64,000 nt of DNA from Saccharothrix luteola (lineage in GTDB: Bacteria; Actinomycetota; Actinomycetes; Mycobacteriales; Pseudonocardiaceae). Within the stretch, counting starts at the first letter, position 1. Each line of letters begins with the position of its first letter. The notes beneath the pieces are model-generated. The model did not search any database, was not told the DNA's origin, and worked only from the letters and a program-made list of their open reading frames with translations. Both the position numbers and the translations under genes were made by a program. Location: positions 1 through 64,000 of the forward strand of contig NZ_JAJHUO010000037.1 in the NCBI RefSeq assembly GCF_020859565.1, in the 5' to 3' direction. Below, one piece after another: positions 27,380 through 36,069 of this stretch.

Positions 27380-27396
27380 ACTAAAGTAAGTCAACG
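27380..27396. promoter_or_regulatory. Candidate operator between beta-mannosidase and alpha-galactosidase genes
   Basis: AACTAAAGTAAGTCAAC (27380-27396) contains AACTAA and AAGTCAAC, both of which also occur in the divergent region of the importer and ROK repressor (37833-37840 and 37890-37895). A shared site for the local ROK repressor is plausible. Confidence 0.4.
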
Positions 27397-27425
27397 AGGT
27401 TCACCACCAGAGAGGAAGACCACAA

Positions 27426-29543
27426 GTGGCAGACGTGACGCACCTGCGGGCAGCGGGTGTGAGCCTGGTGCTCGACTTCTCCGGAAGCGCACTTCCCCGG
27501 GTCCGCTATTGGGGTGCTGACCTGGGAGAACTCACGCCGGCGGAACTGGACGCGGTACTCGTTGCGCAAACTCCGCACCCCATCGGCTTCTCGGTCGACG
27601 GCGCGGTGGACGTGGCCGTGCTGCCCGAGCAGTCGGCGGGTTGGCTGGGCACGCCGGGAATCGTCGGCAACCGGGGCGGGCGGGACTTCTCGACCGCGTT
27701 CCGCGTGGTGTCGGTGGACGGTCCCGTGGTCGCCGCGGTGGACGAGGTCGCCGGGCTCGGGCTGGAACTCCACGTCGAGCTGACGCCGGCCGGGCTGGTG
27801 CGGCAGCGGGCCGTGCTGACCAACACCGGGTCGTCGGACTTCGCCGTGGACGCGGTGAACCTGACCCTGCCCGCGCCGCCGCAGGCGGTCGAGCTCCTGG
27901 ACTTCACCGGGCGCTGGACGCGGGAGCGCAGCCCGCAGCGCACGCCGTGGAACCACGGCCTGCACGTGCGCGAGAACCGGACCGGTCGGACGGGCTACGA
28001 CTCGGCGTACCTGCTCGCCGCGGGCACCGCCGGGTTCGGCAACCGCTCGGGCGAGATCTGGGCCGTGCACACGGCCTGGTCGGGCAACCACCGGACGTTC
28101 GCCGAGAAGACGTACCACTCCGTGTCCCTGCTCGGGTCGGGTGAGCTGCTGCTGTCCGGCGAGGTCGTGCTGGGGCCCGGCGAGTCGTACACGTCGCCGT
28201 GGCAGTACGCGTCGTACGGGCGGGGGTTGGACGAGGTGTCGGCGCGGTTCCACCGGCACCTGCGCTCGCGCGCGTCGCACCCCTCCTCGCCCCGGCCGGT
28301 CGTGGTGAACACGTGGGAGGCCGTGTACTTCGACCACGACCTGGACCGGCTGAAGGCGTTGGCGGACGCCGCCGCGTCGGTCGGGGGCGAGCGGTTCGTG
28401 CTGGACGACGGCTGGTTCGGGTCGCGACGGGACGACCGGCGCGGCCTCGGCGACTGGTACGTGTCGGACGAGGTCTGGCCGGACGGGCTCGGGCCGCTGA
28501 CCGACCACGTGACCGGGTTGGGCATGCAGTTCGGCATCTGGGTCGAGCCGGAGATGGTCAACCCGGACTCGGAGCTCGCGCGGGCGCACCCGGACTGGAT
28601 GATGGCGGCGGGCGACCGGCTGCCCGGCACGGCACGGCACCAGCAGGTGCTCGACCTGGCCCGGCCGGAGGCGTTCGCGCACATCCTGGAGCGGCTGGAC
28701 GCGTTGCTGTCCGAGTACCCCGTGTCGTACCTGAAGTGGGACCACAACCGGGACCTCGTGGACGCCGGGCACCGGCCGACCGGGCGGGCGGGGGTGCACG
28801 GCCAGACGGCGGCCGTCTACCGGCTGCTGGACGAGCTGCGGCGGCGCCACCCCGGGGTGGAGATCGAGTCGTGCTCGTCCGGTGGCGGGCGGGTGGACCT
28901 GGAGATCCTCCAGCGGACGGACCGGGTGTGGGTGTCGGACTGCATCGACGCCCTGGAGCGGCAGTCGATGCAGCGGTGGACGAACGCGCTGATCCCGTTG
29001 GAGCTGATGGGGACGCACGTGGGCTCGGGGACGTCGCACACGACGCACCGGCAGCACCCGATCGACTTCCGGGCGGGGACGGCGCTGTTCGGCCACTTCG
29101 GCATCGAGTGGGACCTGACGGCGGCGTCGGAGTCGGACCTGGAGCGGCTGCGGTCGTGGGTGGCGCTGTACAAGGAGCTGCGGCCGTTGCTGCACTCCGG
29201 CGTGTCGGTGCACGGCGACCACCCCGACCCCGCGATCGAGGTGCACGGGGTGGTGGCGGAGGACGGGTCGGACGCCGTGTTCGCGATCGTCTCGCTGGCC
29301 ACGTCCCGGCTCTACCCGCCGGGACCGGTGCGGCTGCCGGGCCTGTCGGCCGACCGCGCGTACCACGTGCGCCCGCTGGCGCCCGGTGACGTGCCGGACG
29401 GCAACGCCGACAACTGGGGCGTGCGCCTGCCGTGGTGGCAGGACGGCGTGACGCTGCCGGGCCGGGTGCTGGACACGGCGGGCGTGCAGGCTCCCGTTCA
29501 GCACCCGGAGCGGTTGGTGCTGGTGCGGGCCACGGCGGTCTAG
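27426..29543 (+). CDS. GH36 alpha-galactosidase
   Basis: 705 residues from GTG 27426 behind GAGAGGAAG, with no signal peptide. An N-terminal beta-supersandwich (1-300) precedes the catalytic barrel: VLDDGWFGSRRDD, WVEPEMVNPDS, the nucleophile D439 in YLKWDHNRD, SCSSGGGRVD and the acid/base D505 in WVSDCIDALERQ. It should strip alpha-1,6-galactosyl branches from galactomannan oligomers. It diverges from the beta-mannosidase operon, and a terminator follows at 29558-29591. Confidence 0.95.
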   Translation: MADVTHLRAAGVSLVLDFSGSALPRVRYWGADLGELTPAELDAVLVAQTPHPIGFSVDGAVDVAVLPEQSAGWLGTPGIVGNRGGRDFSTAFRVVSVDGPVVAAVDEVAGLGLELHVELTPAGLVRQRAVLTNTGSSDFAVDAVNLTLPAPPQAVELLDFTGRWTRERSPQRTPWNHGLHVRENRTGRTGYDSAYLLAAGTAGFGNRSGEIWAVHTAWSGNHRTFAEKTYHSVSLLGSGELLLSGEVVLGPGESYTSPWQYASYGRGLDEVSARFHRHLRSRASHPSSPRPVVVNTWEAVYFDHDLDRLKALADAAASVGGERFVLDDGWFGSRRDDRRGLGDWYVSDEVWPDGLGPLTDHVTGLGMQFGIWVEPEMVNPDSELARAHPDWMMAAGDRLPGTARHQQVLDLARPEAFAHILERLDALLSEYPVSYLKWDHNRDLVDAGHRPTGRAGVHGQTAAVYRLLDELRRRHPGVEIESCSSGGGRVDLEILQRTDRVWVSDCIDALERQSMQRWTNALIPLELMGTHVGSGTSHTTHRQHPIDFRAGTALFGHFGIEWDLTAASESDLERLRSWVALYKELRPLLHSGVSVHGDHPDPAIEVHGVVAEDGSDAVFAIVSLATSRLYPPGPVRLPGLSADRAYHVRPLAPGDVPDGNADNWGVRLPWWQDGVTLPGRVLDTAGVQAPVQHPERLVLVRATAV

Positions 29544-29557
29544 CGGCGCGTGCCGCG

Positions 29558-29591
29558 CGACGGCCGCCCGCCTCACGGTGGGCGGCCGTCG
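29558..29591 (+). terminator. Terminator of the alpha-galactosidase gene
   Basis: CGACGGCCGCCC (29558-29569) pairs perfectly with GGGCGGCCGTCG (29580-29591). Confidence 0.75.
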
Positions 29592-29608
29592 GCTCGGGTG
29601 ACGCAGGT

Positions 29609-29624
29609 CTGGTAGCGCTCCCAG
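29609..29624. promoter_or_regulatory. Near-perfect CebR-like box
   Basis: CTGGTAGCGCTCCCAG differs from the palindrome at 18292 in one base. It lies 120 bp upstream of a DUF3558-type lipoprotein gene and just after the alpha-galactosidase terminator. Confidence 0.5.
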
Positions 29625-29744
29625 AGCGTGCGCTACGGTCGGCGCACCGAAGCGTCGGTCCCGGTCGTGAGCGTCACCGGGGCGAGGACCGACCGGAACG
29701 CCGGCGGCGCGCCCTCCCGCCCTGACCGACCGGGGAACGACCCA

Positions 29745-30278
29745 GTGAACCCTCGCACCACGCTGGCCGCCGTCGCGGTCCTGCTCTCGGCCGTCGCCTG
29801 CGGCGGGCCCGCCGAGAGCCCGGCCGGCCCGCCCTCCGGCGGCTCGTCGCAACCGGCCACCGCGCCCGCGGTCGGGCCGTCGCGGGGCGGCCCGCTGGCC
29901 GGCGCCGACCCGTGCGACCTGCTCACCAAGGCCGAGGCCGAGCAGGTCACCGGCGCGCAGACCGCCGAGCCGGTGGTGGAGCAGCTCGGTTCGGCGCGGG
30001 TGTGCAACTTCTCGCCGCGCCAAGCCCTGCTCGGCGTCGGCATCCGGACCACGTCCGGGCTGGACCAGGTCCAGTCCAACGGCAACGTGGTGCAGGACCT
30101 GGTGATCGGCCGCCACCAGGCCAAGCAGGCCGTGGGCGCGACCGGCAGCTGCGGGATCTTCATCGGCGTCACGGCGTCCTCCCGGGTCGACGTGGTGCTG
30201 AACTCGGGCAGCCCGGCCGAGGACCCGTGCCCGTTGGCGATGCGGGTCGCCGAACTGGTCGAGCCCAGGCTGCCCTGA
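29745..30278 (+). CDS. DUF3558-type lipoprotein
   Basis: 177 residues from GTG 29745. The lipobox LSAVAC at about 15-20 predicts a lipid-anchored protein. A Pro/Ser/Gly linker is followed by DPCDLLTKAEAEQVTGA, the DUF3558 signature, and four further cysteines. The function of the family is unknown, and it is common in Pseudonocardiales. A CebR-like box upstream suggests a link to polysaccharide sensing. It converges on the second alpha-galactosidase gene with only 5 bp between stops. Confidence 0.8.
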   Translation: MNPRTTLAAVAVLLSAVACGGPAESPAGPPSGGSSQPATAPAVGPSRGGPLAGADPCDLLTKAEAEQVTGAQTAEPVVEQLGSARVCNFSPRQALLGVGIRTTSGLDQVQSNGNVVQDLVIGRHQAKQAVGATGSCGIFIGVTASSRVDVVLNSGSPAEDPCPLAMRVAELVEPRLP

Positions 30279-30283
30279 CGTCC

Positions 30284-32350
30284 TCAGGCACCCAGCCGCA
30301 CGACGACCGCCGACGGCGTGGCGCCGCCGTGGGTGGCACGCAGCACCCCTCGCGCCGCGTCCCACCCGAAGGCCCACTCCGGTGACGTCACCGGGAACAC
30401 CGGGGACACCGTGACGTCCTGTCCGCGCAGGTGCGGCACGGGCAGGTCCACGGCCGGCGGGGCGTCGGGCAGCCGCCACACGGTCAGGTAGCTGTTCGCC
30501 GCCGCGCGCAGCCCCTGCGCCACCCACGGTCCGGAGCGGCCGGTCAGGCCCAGCGGCCAGAACGGGACCGACGTGGCGATCTCCGACCGCAGTCCTTTGT
30601 GGACAGTGACCGCCTCGGCGACCAGTTCCCGTTGCGACGCGTCCATGAGGTCGACCCGGCCGGCCAGGTACAGGCGACCCAGCACCCCGGTGGCCAGGGT
30701 GAACGCGGCCTCCGCCGGCGTCATCCCCGGCTGCGCGTAAGCCCAGTTCCCGGCCTGCTCCGGCAGCACCGACGCGGGCGCGGCGGCGGCGATCGGCGGG
30801 TACAGCAACGGGTTCTGCTGGTCCGAGGTGGACTGGATGTGCAGGCGCGACATCATCGCGTAGTCCATCCGCATCGCGCCGGACGCGCAGTTCTCCACCA
30901 GCAGGCCCGGGTGCCGGGCCAGCAGCGCGTCCAACCACGCCAGGTGCGCCCGGTTGTGCCCGAGCAGGCCGTCGCCGGGCGCCGAACCGCCGACGTCGGT
31001 GCCCGCGCCGGGCATGATGTTGTAGTCCAGCTTGAGGTACCCGACGCCGAACTCGCCGACCAGCCGGTCGACGACCTCGTCCACGTGCCGGACCGCCGCG
31101 GGGTGCCGGAAGTCCAGGTGGAACCGGCCGTGCTCCCCCACCCGCGCGCCCTGGCGCTGGAAGAACGCCTCGTCCGGCAACGACCGGGCCAGCGCCGAGC
31201 GCACGCCCACGACCTCGGGCTCCAGCCAGATGCCGGGCACCATCCCGCGCGCCCGGATGTGGTCGGCGACCTCGCCGAAACCGCGGGGGAACCTGGTCCG
31301 CGACGGCCTCCACTCGCCGACGCTGTCCCACCACTTGCCGTCCTCGTCGTACCAGCCGGCGTCGACGCAGAAGTAGTCCGCGCCGACCGAGGCCGCCGCG
31401 TCGACCAGCGGCAGCAGCTTCTCCGTGGTCGGGTCGCCCATGAGGGTGTTCATGTAGTCGTTGAAGATCACCGGCAGCTCGGGCGCGCGCCGGTTGCGCA
31501 ACGTCGCCCGCCGCTGCCGCGTCAACGCGCCGAACGCCTCGTCCACGCCACCGGCGGCGATCGCCACCGACACGGGCACGGTGGTGAAGCCGTCGCCCTC
31601 GGACACCACGCGACCCCACTGGTGCTCGCCGTCGCTGGGCCCCAGCAGCGCCAGGTACGCGCCGGCGACGGTCTCACCCACCTCGAAGTGCCACGCGCCG
31701 TTGTGCTCGATCTGCCACGCGAGCGCCCAGCTGTCGTCCCGCGCCACCAGCACGCCGGTCGGCAGGTGCTCGCCCGTGGACCACGAGCTGCGCGACGTCA
31801 GCGCGAACCGGCTGCGCGACGCGTGGTGGTGCACGGTCGGGTCCATCGCCACCAGGCCCGCCTCGCGCAGCGGCGTGCGGTGCCAGCGCGACTCGGCGAC
31901 CCAGTCGGAGTCGGCGTGCACGAGGTCCACCTCGTCCACCGAACGGCCGGAGTCCACCAGGAACGCCCCGGTGGACAGCGACGTCACGGCCTGGAGGTGG
32001 ACCGGCTCGCCCTCGACCGCCACCTCGGTCCACGTGCGGACCGCGGGCACGCCGGCCACGCCCTGGAACACCGACGTGACGACCAGCCCGCTCTCCGGGT
32101 CGTGCTGCACGACCCGCAGCTCGTCCACCGACGCGGCGTGCGAGCGGTAGCGCAGGCGTGCGCCGATCGTGGTGTCGGCGTAGCGGTGGCTGCCGGGGAA
32201 CCGGCCGTGCCCGATGGCCTGGACCTCGACCAGCGGCACCCCGATGCCCTCGACCGGCCCGTCGGGGCGCAGCGAGAGCAGGCTCACCGGGCGGTCGTCC
32301 CCGTGCGCGAGCAGCAGCCTGATCGCACCGGTGGACCAGGTGAGGGTCAT
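30284..32350 (-). CDS. GH36 alpha-galactosidase (second, divergent)
   Basis: 688 residues from ATG 32350, overlapping the ATPase stop (ATGA), so it is the last gene of the importer operon. The barrel contains FNDYMNTLMGDPT, FCVDAGWYDEDG, WLEPEVVG, the nucleophile D442 in YLKLDYNI, ENCASGAMRMDY and the acid/base D510 in STSDQQNP. No signal peptide. It differs strongly from the 27426 enzyme, so the two probably split the work between internal and terminal galactose, or between galactomannan and raffinose-type sugars. Confidence 0.92.
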   Translation of the reverse strand: MTLTWSTGAIRLLLAHGDDRPVSLLSLRPDGPVEGIGVPLVEVQAIGHGRFPGSHRYADTTIGARLRYRSHAASVDELRVVQHDPESGLVVTSVFQGVAGVPAVRTWTEVAVEGEPVHLQAVTSLSTGAFLVDSGRSVDEVDLVHADSDWVAESRWHRTPLREAGLVAMDPTVHHHASRSRFALTSRSSWSTGEHLPTGVLVARDDSWALAWQIEHNGAWHFEVGETVAGAYLALLGPSDGEHQWGRVVSEGDGFTTVPVSVAIAAGGVDEAFGALTRQRRATLRNRRAPELPVIFNDYMNTLMGDPTTEKLLPLVDAAASVGADYFCVDAGWYDEDGKWWDSVGEWRPSRTRFPRGFGEVADHIRARGMVPGIWLEPEVVGVRSALARSLPDEAFFQRQGARVGEHGRFHLDFRHPAAVRHVDEVVDRLVGEFGVGYLKLDYNIMPGAGTDVGGSAPGDGLLGHNRAHLAWLDALLARHPGLLVENCASGAMRMDYAMMSRLHIQSTSDQQNPLLYPPIAAAAPASVLPEQAGNWAYAQPGMTPAEAAFTLATGVLGRLYLAGRVDLMDASQRELVAEAVTVHKGLRSEIATSVPFWPLGLTGRSGPWVAQGLRAAANSYLTVWRLPDAPPAVDLPVPHLRGQDVTVSPVFPVTSPEWAFGWDAARGVLRATHGGATPSAVVVRLGA

Positions 32351-33210
32351 GTGGCGACTTCCTCCCACGCCCCGGTGTTGTGGTCGTACGCCGCGGCGGC
32401 GCCGGCCCGCTCCACGTCCGCCGGGTCGATCTCGACGGCACGGCCGCGCGCCTCGGGGTTCGGCGCGGCGGAGGCCAGGATCTTGGTGTACGGGTGCTGC
32501 GGGTTGCGGATCACGTCGTCGGCCGGCCCCCGTTCGACGACGCGCCCCTTGTAGAGCACGAGGATGTCGTCGGAGAAGTGCCGCGCGGTGGCGAGGTCGT
32601 GCGTGATGTAGAGGACGGCCAGGTTCTCCTCGCGCTGCAACCGCGCCATGAGGTTCAGCACGCCGAGCCGGATGGAGACGTCCAGCATGGACACCGGTTC
32701 GTCGGCCACCACCACCTTCGCGCCCGGCGCCAGCGCCCGCGCGATCGCCACCCGCTGCCGCTGGCCGCCGGAGAGCTCGTGCGGCCGTCGTCCGGCGATG
32801 TCGCGGCCGGGCAGGGACACGCGCTCCAGCAGCTGCACGACGTCGTCCCAGCCGTGCGGCCGGCCGTGCAGCTTCAACGGCCGCGCCAGGTGGTGCTCGA
32901 TGGTGTGGAACGGGTTCAGCGACGCGAACGGGTCCTGGAACACCATCTGCACGTTGTCACGGTACGCGCGTTCGGGCACCTTCGCGCCGTCCGGCCCGGT
33001 GAGCGTGATGGCGCCGTCGCTGGGCTTCTCCAGGCGGGCGATCATCCGGGCGATGGTCGACTTGCCCGAGCCGGACTCGCCGACCAGCGCGACCGTGCGG
33101 CCGGGCGTGAGGGTGAACGAGACGTTGTCCACCGCGCGCAGCCGCACCCGCCGCAGGCCGACCCGGACGTGGAAGTCCTTGACCAGCTCGCGCGCTTCCA
33201 ACGTGGTCAT
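32347..33210 (-). CDS. Opp/Dpp-type ABC transporter ATP-binding protein (DppF-like)
   Basis: 287 residues from ATG 33210, overlapping the preceding stop. The Walker A GESGSGKST, signature LSGGQRQRVAIARAL and Walker B VVVADEPVSMLD are intact. The C-terminal extension (NPQHPYTKILASAAPNPE) is that of oligopeptide-type ATPases. It forms the importer with the permease-ATPase fusion and DppB-like permease. Context predicts mannooligosaccharide uptake. Confidence 0.93.
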   Translation of the reverse strand: MTTLEARELVKDFHVRVGLRRVRLRAVDNVSFTLTPGRTVALVGESGSGKSTIARMIARLEKPSDGAITLTGPDGAKVPERAYRDNVQMVFQDPFASLNPFHTIEHHLARPLKLHGRPHGWDDVVQLLERVSLPGRDIAGRRPHELSGGQRQRVAIARALAPGAKVVVADEPVSMLDVSIRLGVLNLMARLQREENLAVLYITHDLATARHFSDDILVLYKGRVVERGPADDVIRNPQHPYTKILASAAPNPEARGRAVEIDPADVERAGAAAAYDHNTGAWEEVAT

Positions 33211-35033
33211 CGGACGCCTCCGGACGGGGTGGGCTCGCCGGACCGGTCGACCGGCGTCATCTGCTCGCCGGAGCGGACGAACGAGCCGCGTTCGCCGGTC
33301 AGGCTGGGGAACGAGTCGAGCAGCTGGCGGGTGTAGGGGTGCGCGGGCTGCTCGAACATGTCCTGCGCGGTGGCGTACTCGACGACCTCGCCGTCCTTCA
33401 TCACGGCGATGCGGTCGGCGAGTTCGAGCAGCAGCGGGAGGTCGTGGGTGATGAACAGGACGGCGAAGCCGATCTCGTCGCGCAGCCGCAGGATCTCGCG
33501 CAGGATGCCGCGCTGCACGACGACGTCCAGCGCGGTGGTCGGCTCGTCCATGATCATGACCTGCGGGTCGAGCAGCAGTGCCATGGCGATCATCACGCGC
33601 TGCCGCATGCCGCCGGACAGCTCGTGCGGGAACGAGCTCAGCCGCCGCACGTCGACGCCGACCAGCTTGAGCACTTCCTCGCACTTGGCCCTGCGCTGCT
33701 CCTTGGTCATCTCCGGGCGGTGCGTGGTGAGCACGTCGTCGAGCTGCGCGCGGACCGTGATCACGGGGTTCAGGGCGTTCATCGCGCCCTGGAACACCAT
33801 CGACAGCTTGGACCAGCGGAACGCCCGCAGCTCGCCCGGGGTGAGCGCCCGCACGTCGACGTCGTCGCCCTCGCGGTCGTGGAACGTGACCGAGCCGGAG
33901 GTGACCTCGGCCGGCGGCCGGTGCAGCCGGTTGATCGCGTAGGCCAGCGTGGTCTTGCCGCAGCCGGACTCACCGGCCAGGCCGAGGATCTCGCCGCGCC
34001 GCAGCGTGATCGACACGTCCTTGACCGCGTGCACCGGCTTCTCCACCTGGTAGACGACGGAGAGGTCGTTGACGGTGAGCACCACGTCGTCGTCCGTGCG
34101 TTCGACGGGTTCGGGCGTGCGGGAGGCTTCGACCTTGGTGCGGCGGGGGATGTCGCGCAGCTTGGGGTTGATGATCTCGTCGATGCTGAAGTTGATCAGC
34201 GCGAGGCCGCAGCCGAACAGGGCGATGATCAGGCCCGGCGGCACGAACCACCACCACGCGTCGCGTTGCAGCGCGAAGCCGTTCTGGGCGTAGTAGAGCA
34301 TCGTGCCGAGCGTGGACGAGTTGGACGCGCCCAGGCCGAGGAACGACAGGCCCGCCTCGCTCAGGATCGCGTAGATCACCGAGAACACGAACTGCGAGGC
34401 CAGCAGCGGCAGCAGGTTGGGCAGGATCTCGACGGTGATGACGCGCCACGGCTTCTCGCCCGAGACCCTGGCCGCGGCCACGTAGTCCCGGTTGCGCAGC
34501 GACAGCGTCTGGGCGCGCAGCACCCGTGCCGACGCGGCCCAGCCGGTGATCGCGAGCACCACCGCGATCGTCCACGAGCCGCGCTGGTCGGCGGGCACGA
34601 ACGCGGAGATGACGATCACCAGCGGCAGGCCGGGGATCACCAGCATCACGTTGGAGAACAGGGAGAAGGCCTCGTCGACGTACCCGCCGATGTAGGCCCC
34701 GACGATGCCGAACAGCGCCGACAGGGCGGTCGCCATCACGCCGACGAGCAGGCCGATGTAGAGCGAGCCCCTGGTGGCGTGGGCGAGCTGCGCCACGATG
34801 TCCTGGCCGGTCTGCGTGGTGCCGAGCCAGAACTCGCCGCCCGGCGCGGCCAGGCCCAGGTCCCGGATCGTGCTCGGGTCGCCGACCAGGAGCGGGCCGA
34901 TCACGCCGATGAACGTGATCAGGCCGATCAGCACGAGGCCGACGCCGAGCTTGGGCGACCAGCGCGGCAGCATGGACCGCCACCCGGCCCGCCCGCGCGG
35001 GGCCTCGACGGTGACAGCACTGAGGTTCGTCAC
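33207..35033 (-). CDS. Fused ABC permease-ATPase (DppC-DppD)
   Basis: 608 residues from GTG 35033 (AAGGGGAA upstream). Residues 1-310 are a DppC-type permease with six helices and the EAA loop (AARVSGEKPWRVITVEILPN). A linker (INPKLRDIPRRTKVEASRTP) leads to a complete ATPase (about 345-600) with Walker A GESGCGKTT, signature LSGGMRQRVMIAMAL and Walker B VMIMDEPTTALD. The reading frame is continuous without stop or frameshift. Such fusions are known in actinobacterial peptide/sugar importers but remain a minority arrangement. Confidence 0.93.
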   Translation of the reverse strand: MTNLSAVTVEAPRGRAGWRSMLPRWSPKLGVGLVLIGLITFIGVIGPLLVGDPSTIRDLGLAAPGGEFWLGTTQTGQDIVAQLAHATRGSLYIGLLVGVMATALSALFGIVGAYIGGYVDEAFSLFSNVMLVIPGLPLVIVISAFVPADQRGSWTIAVVLAITGWAASARVLRAQTLSLRNRDYVAAARVSGEKPWRVITVEILPNLLPLLASQFVFSVIYAILSEAGLSFLGLGASNSSTLGTMLYYAQNGFALQRDAWWWFVPPGLIIALFGCGLALINFSIDEIINPKLRDIPRRTKVEASRTPEPVERTDDDVVLTVNDLSVVYQVEKPVHAVKDVSITLRRGEILGLAGESGCGKTTLAYAINRLHRPPAEVTSGSVTFHDREGDDVDVRALTPGELRAFRWSKLSMVFQGAMNALNPVITVRAQLDDVLTTHRPEMTKEQRRAKCEEVLKLVGVDVRRLSSFPHELSGGMRQRVMIAMALLLDPQVMIMDEPTTALDVVVQRGILREILRLRDEIGFAVLFITHDLPLLLELADRIAVMKDGEVVEYATAQDMFEQPAHPYTRQLLDSFPSLTGERGSFVRSGEQMTPVDRSGEPTPSGGVR

Positions 35034-35050
35034 GGTGTCCGTTCCCCTTC

Positions 35051-36040
35051 TCAGCCGCTGACGCGGGTGCGCGGGTCGATGACGGCGTAGAGCAGGTCGA
35101 CCACGAGGTTCGCGCCGAGCACGGCGACCGTGATGACCAGGAAGATGCCCTGCATGAGGGCGTAGTCGTTGTTCTGCACCGCTTGCAGGAGCTTCGACCC
35201 GATGCCCGGGTAGGAGAACACCTGCTCGGTGATGATCGAGCCGGCCACCACGAAACCTAGGGAGATCGCGAAACCGGCGACCGACGGCAGCACCGCGTTG
35301 CGGGCCGCGTACTTGATCATGATCCGGGAGTCGCGCAGGCCCTTGGCCTTGGCGGTGAGGACGTAGTCCTCGGCGGTGGCCGACACCATCATGTTGCGCA
35401 TGCCGAGCAGCCAGCCGCCGACCGAGGAGATCACGATGGTCAACGCGGGCAGCGTGCCGTAGTAGATCGCCGAGCCGATGAAGTCGGCGTTCCAGCCCGG
35501 CGAGAGGATGACGTCGTAGCCGCCCTGGAGCGGGAACCAGCCCCACGCCGAGGACAGCACCGCGACCAGGATCAGGGCCAGCCAGAAGTACGGCACGGCG
35601 GCGAGCACGGTGGTGGCGGGCACCAGGCTGTCCAGCCAGGTGCCGCGCCGCCAGCCGACGAACGTGCCCAGGACGATGCCGAGGGCGAACGACAGGAACG
35701 TCGCGATGCCGACGAGCATCAAGGTCCAGGGCAGGGCGCCCGCGATGATCTCGGACACCGGTGTCGGGAAGCTGCTCACCGAGATGCCGAGATCACCGCG
35801 GAACATGTTGCCCAGGTACGAGATGTACTGGTTGAGGAGCGACTCGCCGCTGTTCGTGCCGAGCAGCAGCTCGTACGCCCGGCGGGCCGACGGGTCCACG
35901 GTTCCGCCGCGTTGAGCGAGCTTCGCCATGAGGATGTCCACCGGGTTGCCCGGCATGAGCCTCGGGATGAAGAAGTTCAGCGTCAGCGCCGCCCAGAGGG
36001 CGACCAGGTAGAACGCGAACTTTCGGGCGTAGTACCTCAT
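35051..36040 (-). CDS. Opp/Dpp-type ABC transporter permease (DppB-like)
   Basis: 329 residues, six transmembrane helices. The N-terminus (FYLVALWAALTLNFFIPRLMPGNP) and the EAA motif region (YVLTAKAKGLRDSRIMIKYAARNAVLPS in parts) are those of DppB/OppB. It pairs with the fused DppC domain to form the membrane pore. It lies between the binding-protein gene and the fusion gene with short gaps. Confidence 0.94.
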   Translation of the reverse strand: MRYYARKFAFYLVALWAALTLNFFIPRLMPGNPVDILMAKLAQRGGTVDPSARRAYELLLGTNSGESLLNQYISYLGNMFRGDLGISVSSFPTPVSEIIAGALPWTLMLVGIATFLSFALGIVLGTFVGWRRGTWLDSLVPATTVLAAVPYFWLALILVAVLSSAWGWFPLQGGYDVILSPGWNADFIGSAIYYGTLPALTIVISSVGGWLLGMRNMMVSATAEDYVLTAKAKGLRDSRIMIKYAARNAVLPSVAGFAISLGFVVAGSIITEQVFSYPGIGSKLLQAVQNNDYALMQGIFLVITVAVLGANLVVDLLYAVIDPRTRVSG

Positions 36041-36069
36041 CGGTCCGCCTATTCGCCTCGATCAGTCGT

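Noticed and set aside
27381..31619. Very long open frame of about 1400 codons on the minus strand
   Set aside because: It lies antisense to the 27426 alpha-galactosidase and out of frame with the second one. Its translation is low-complexity Arg/Pro/Gly/Val, as expected for shadow frames in high-GC DNA.
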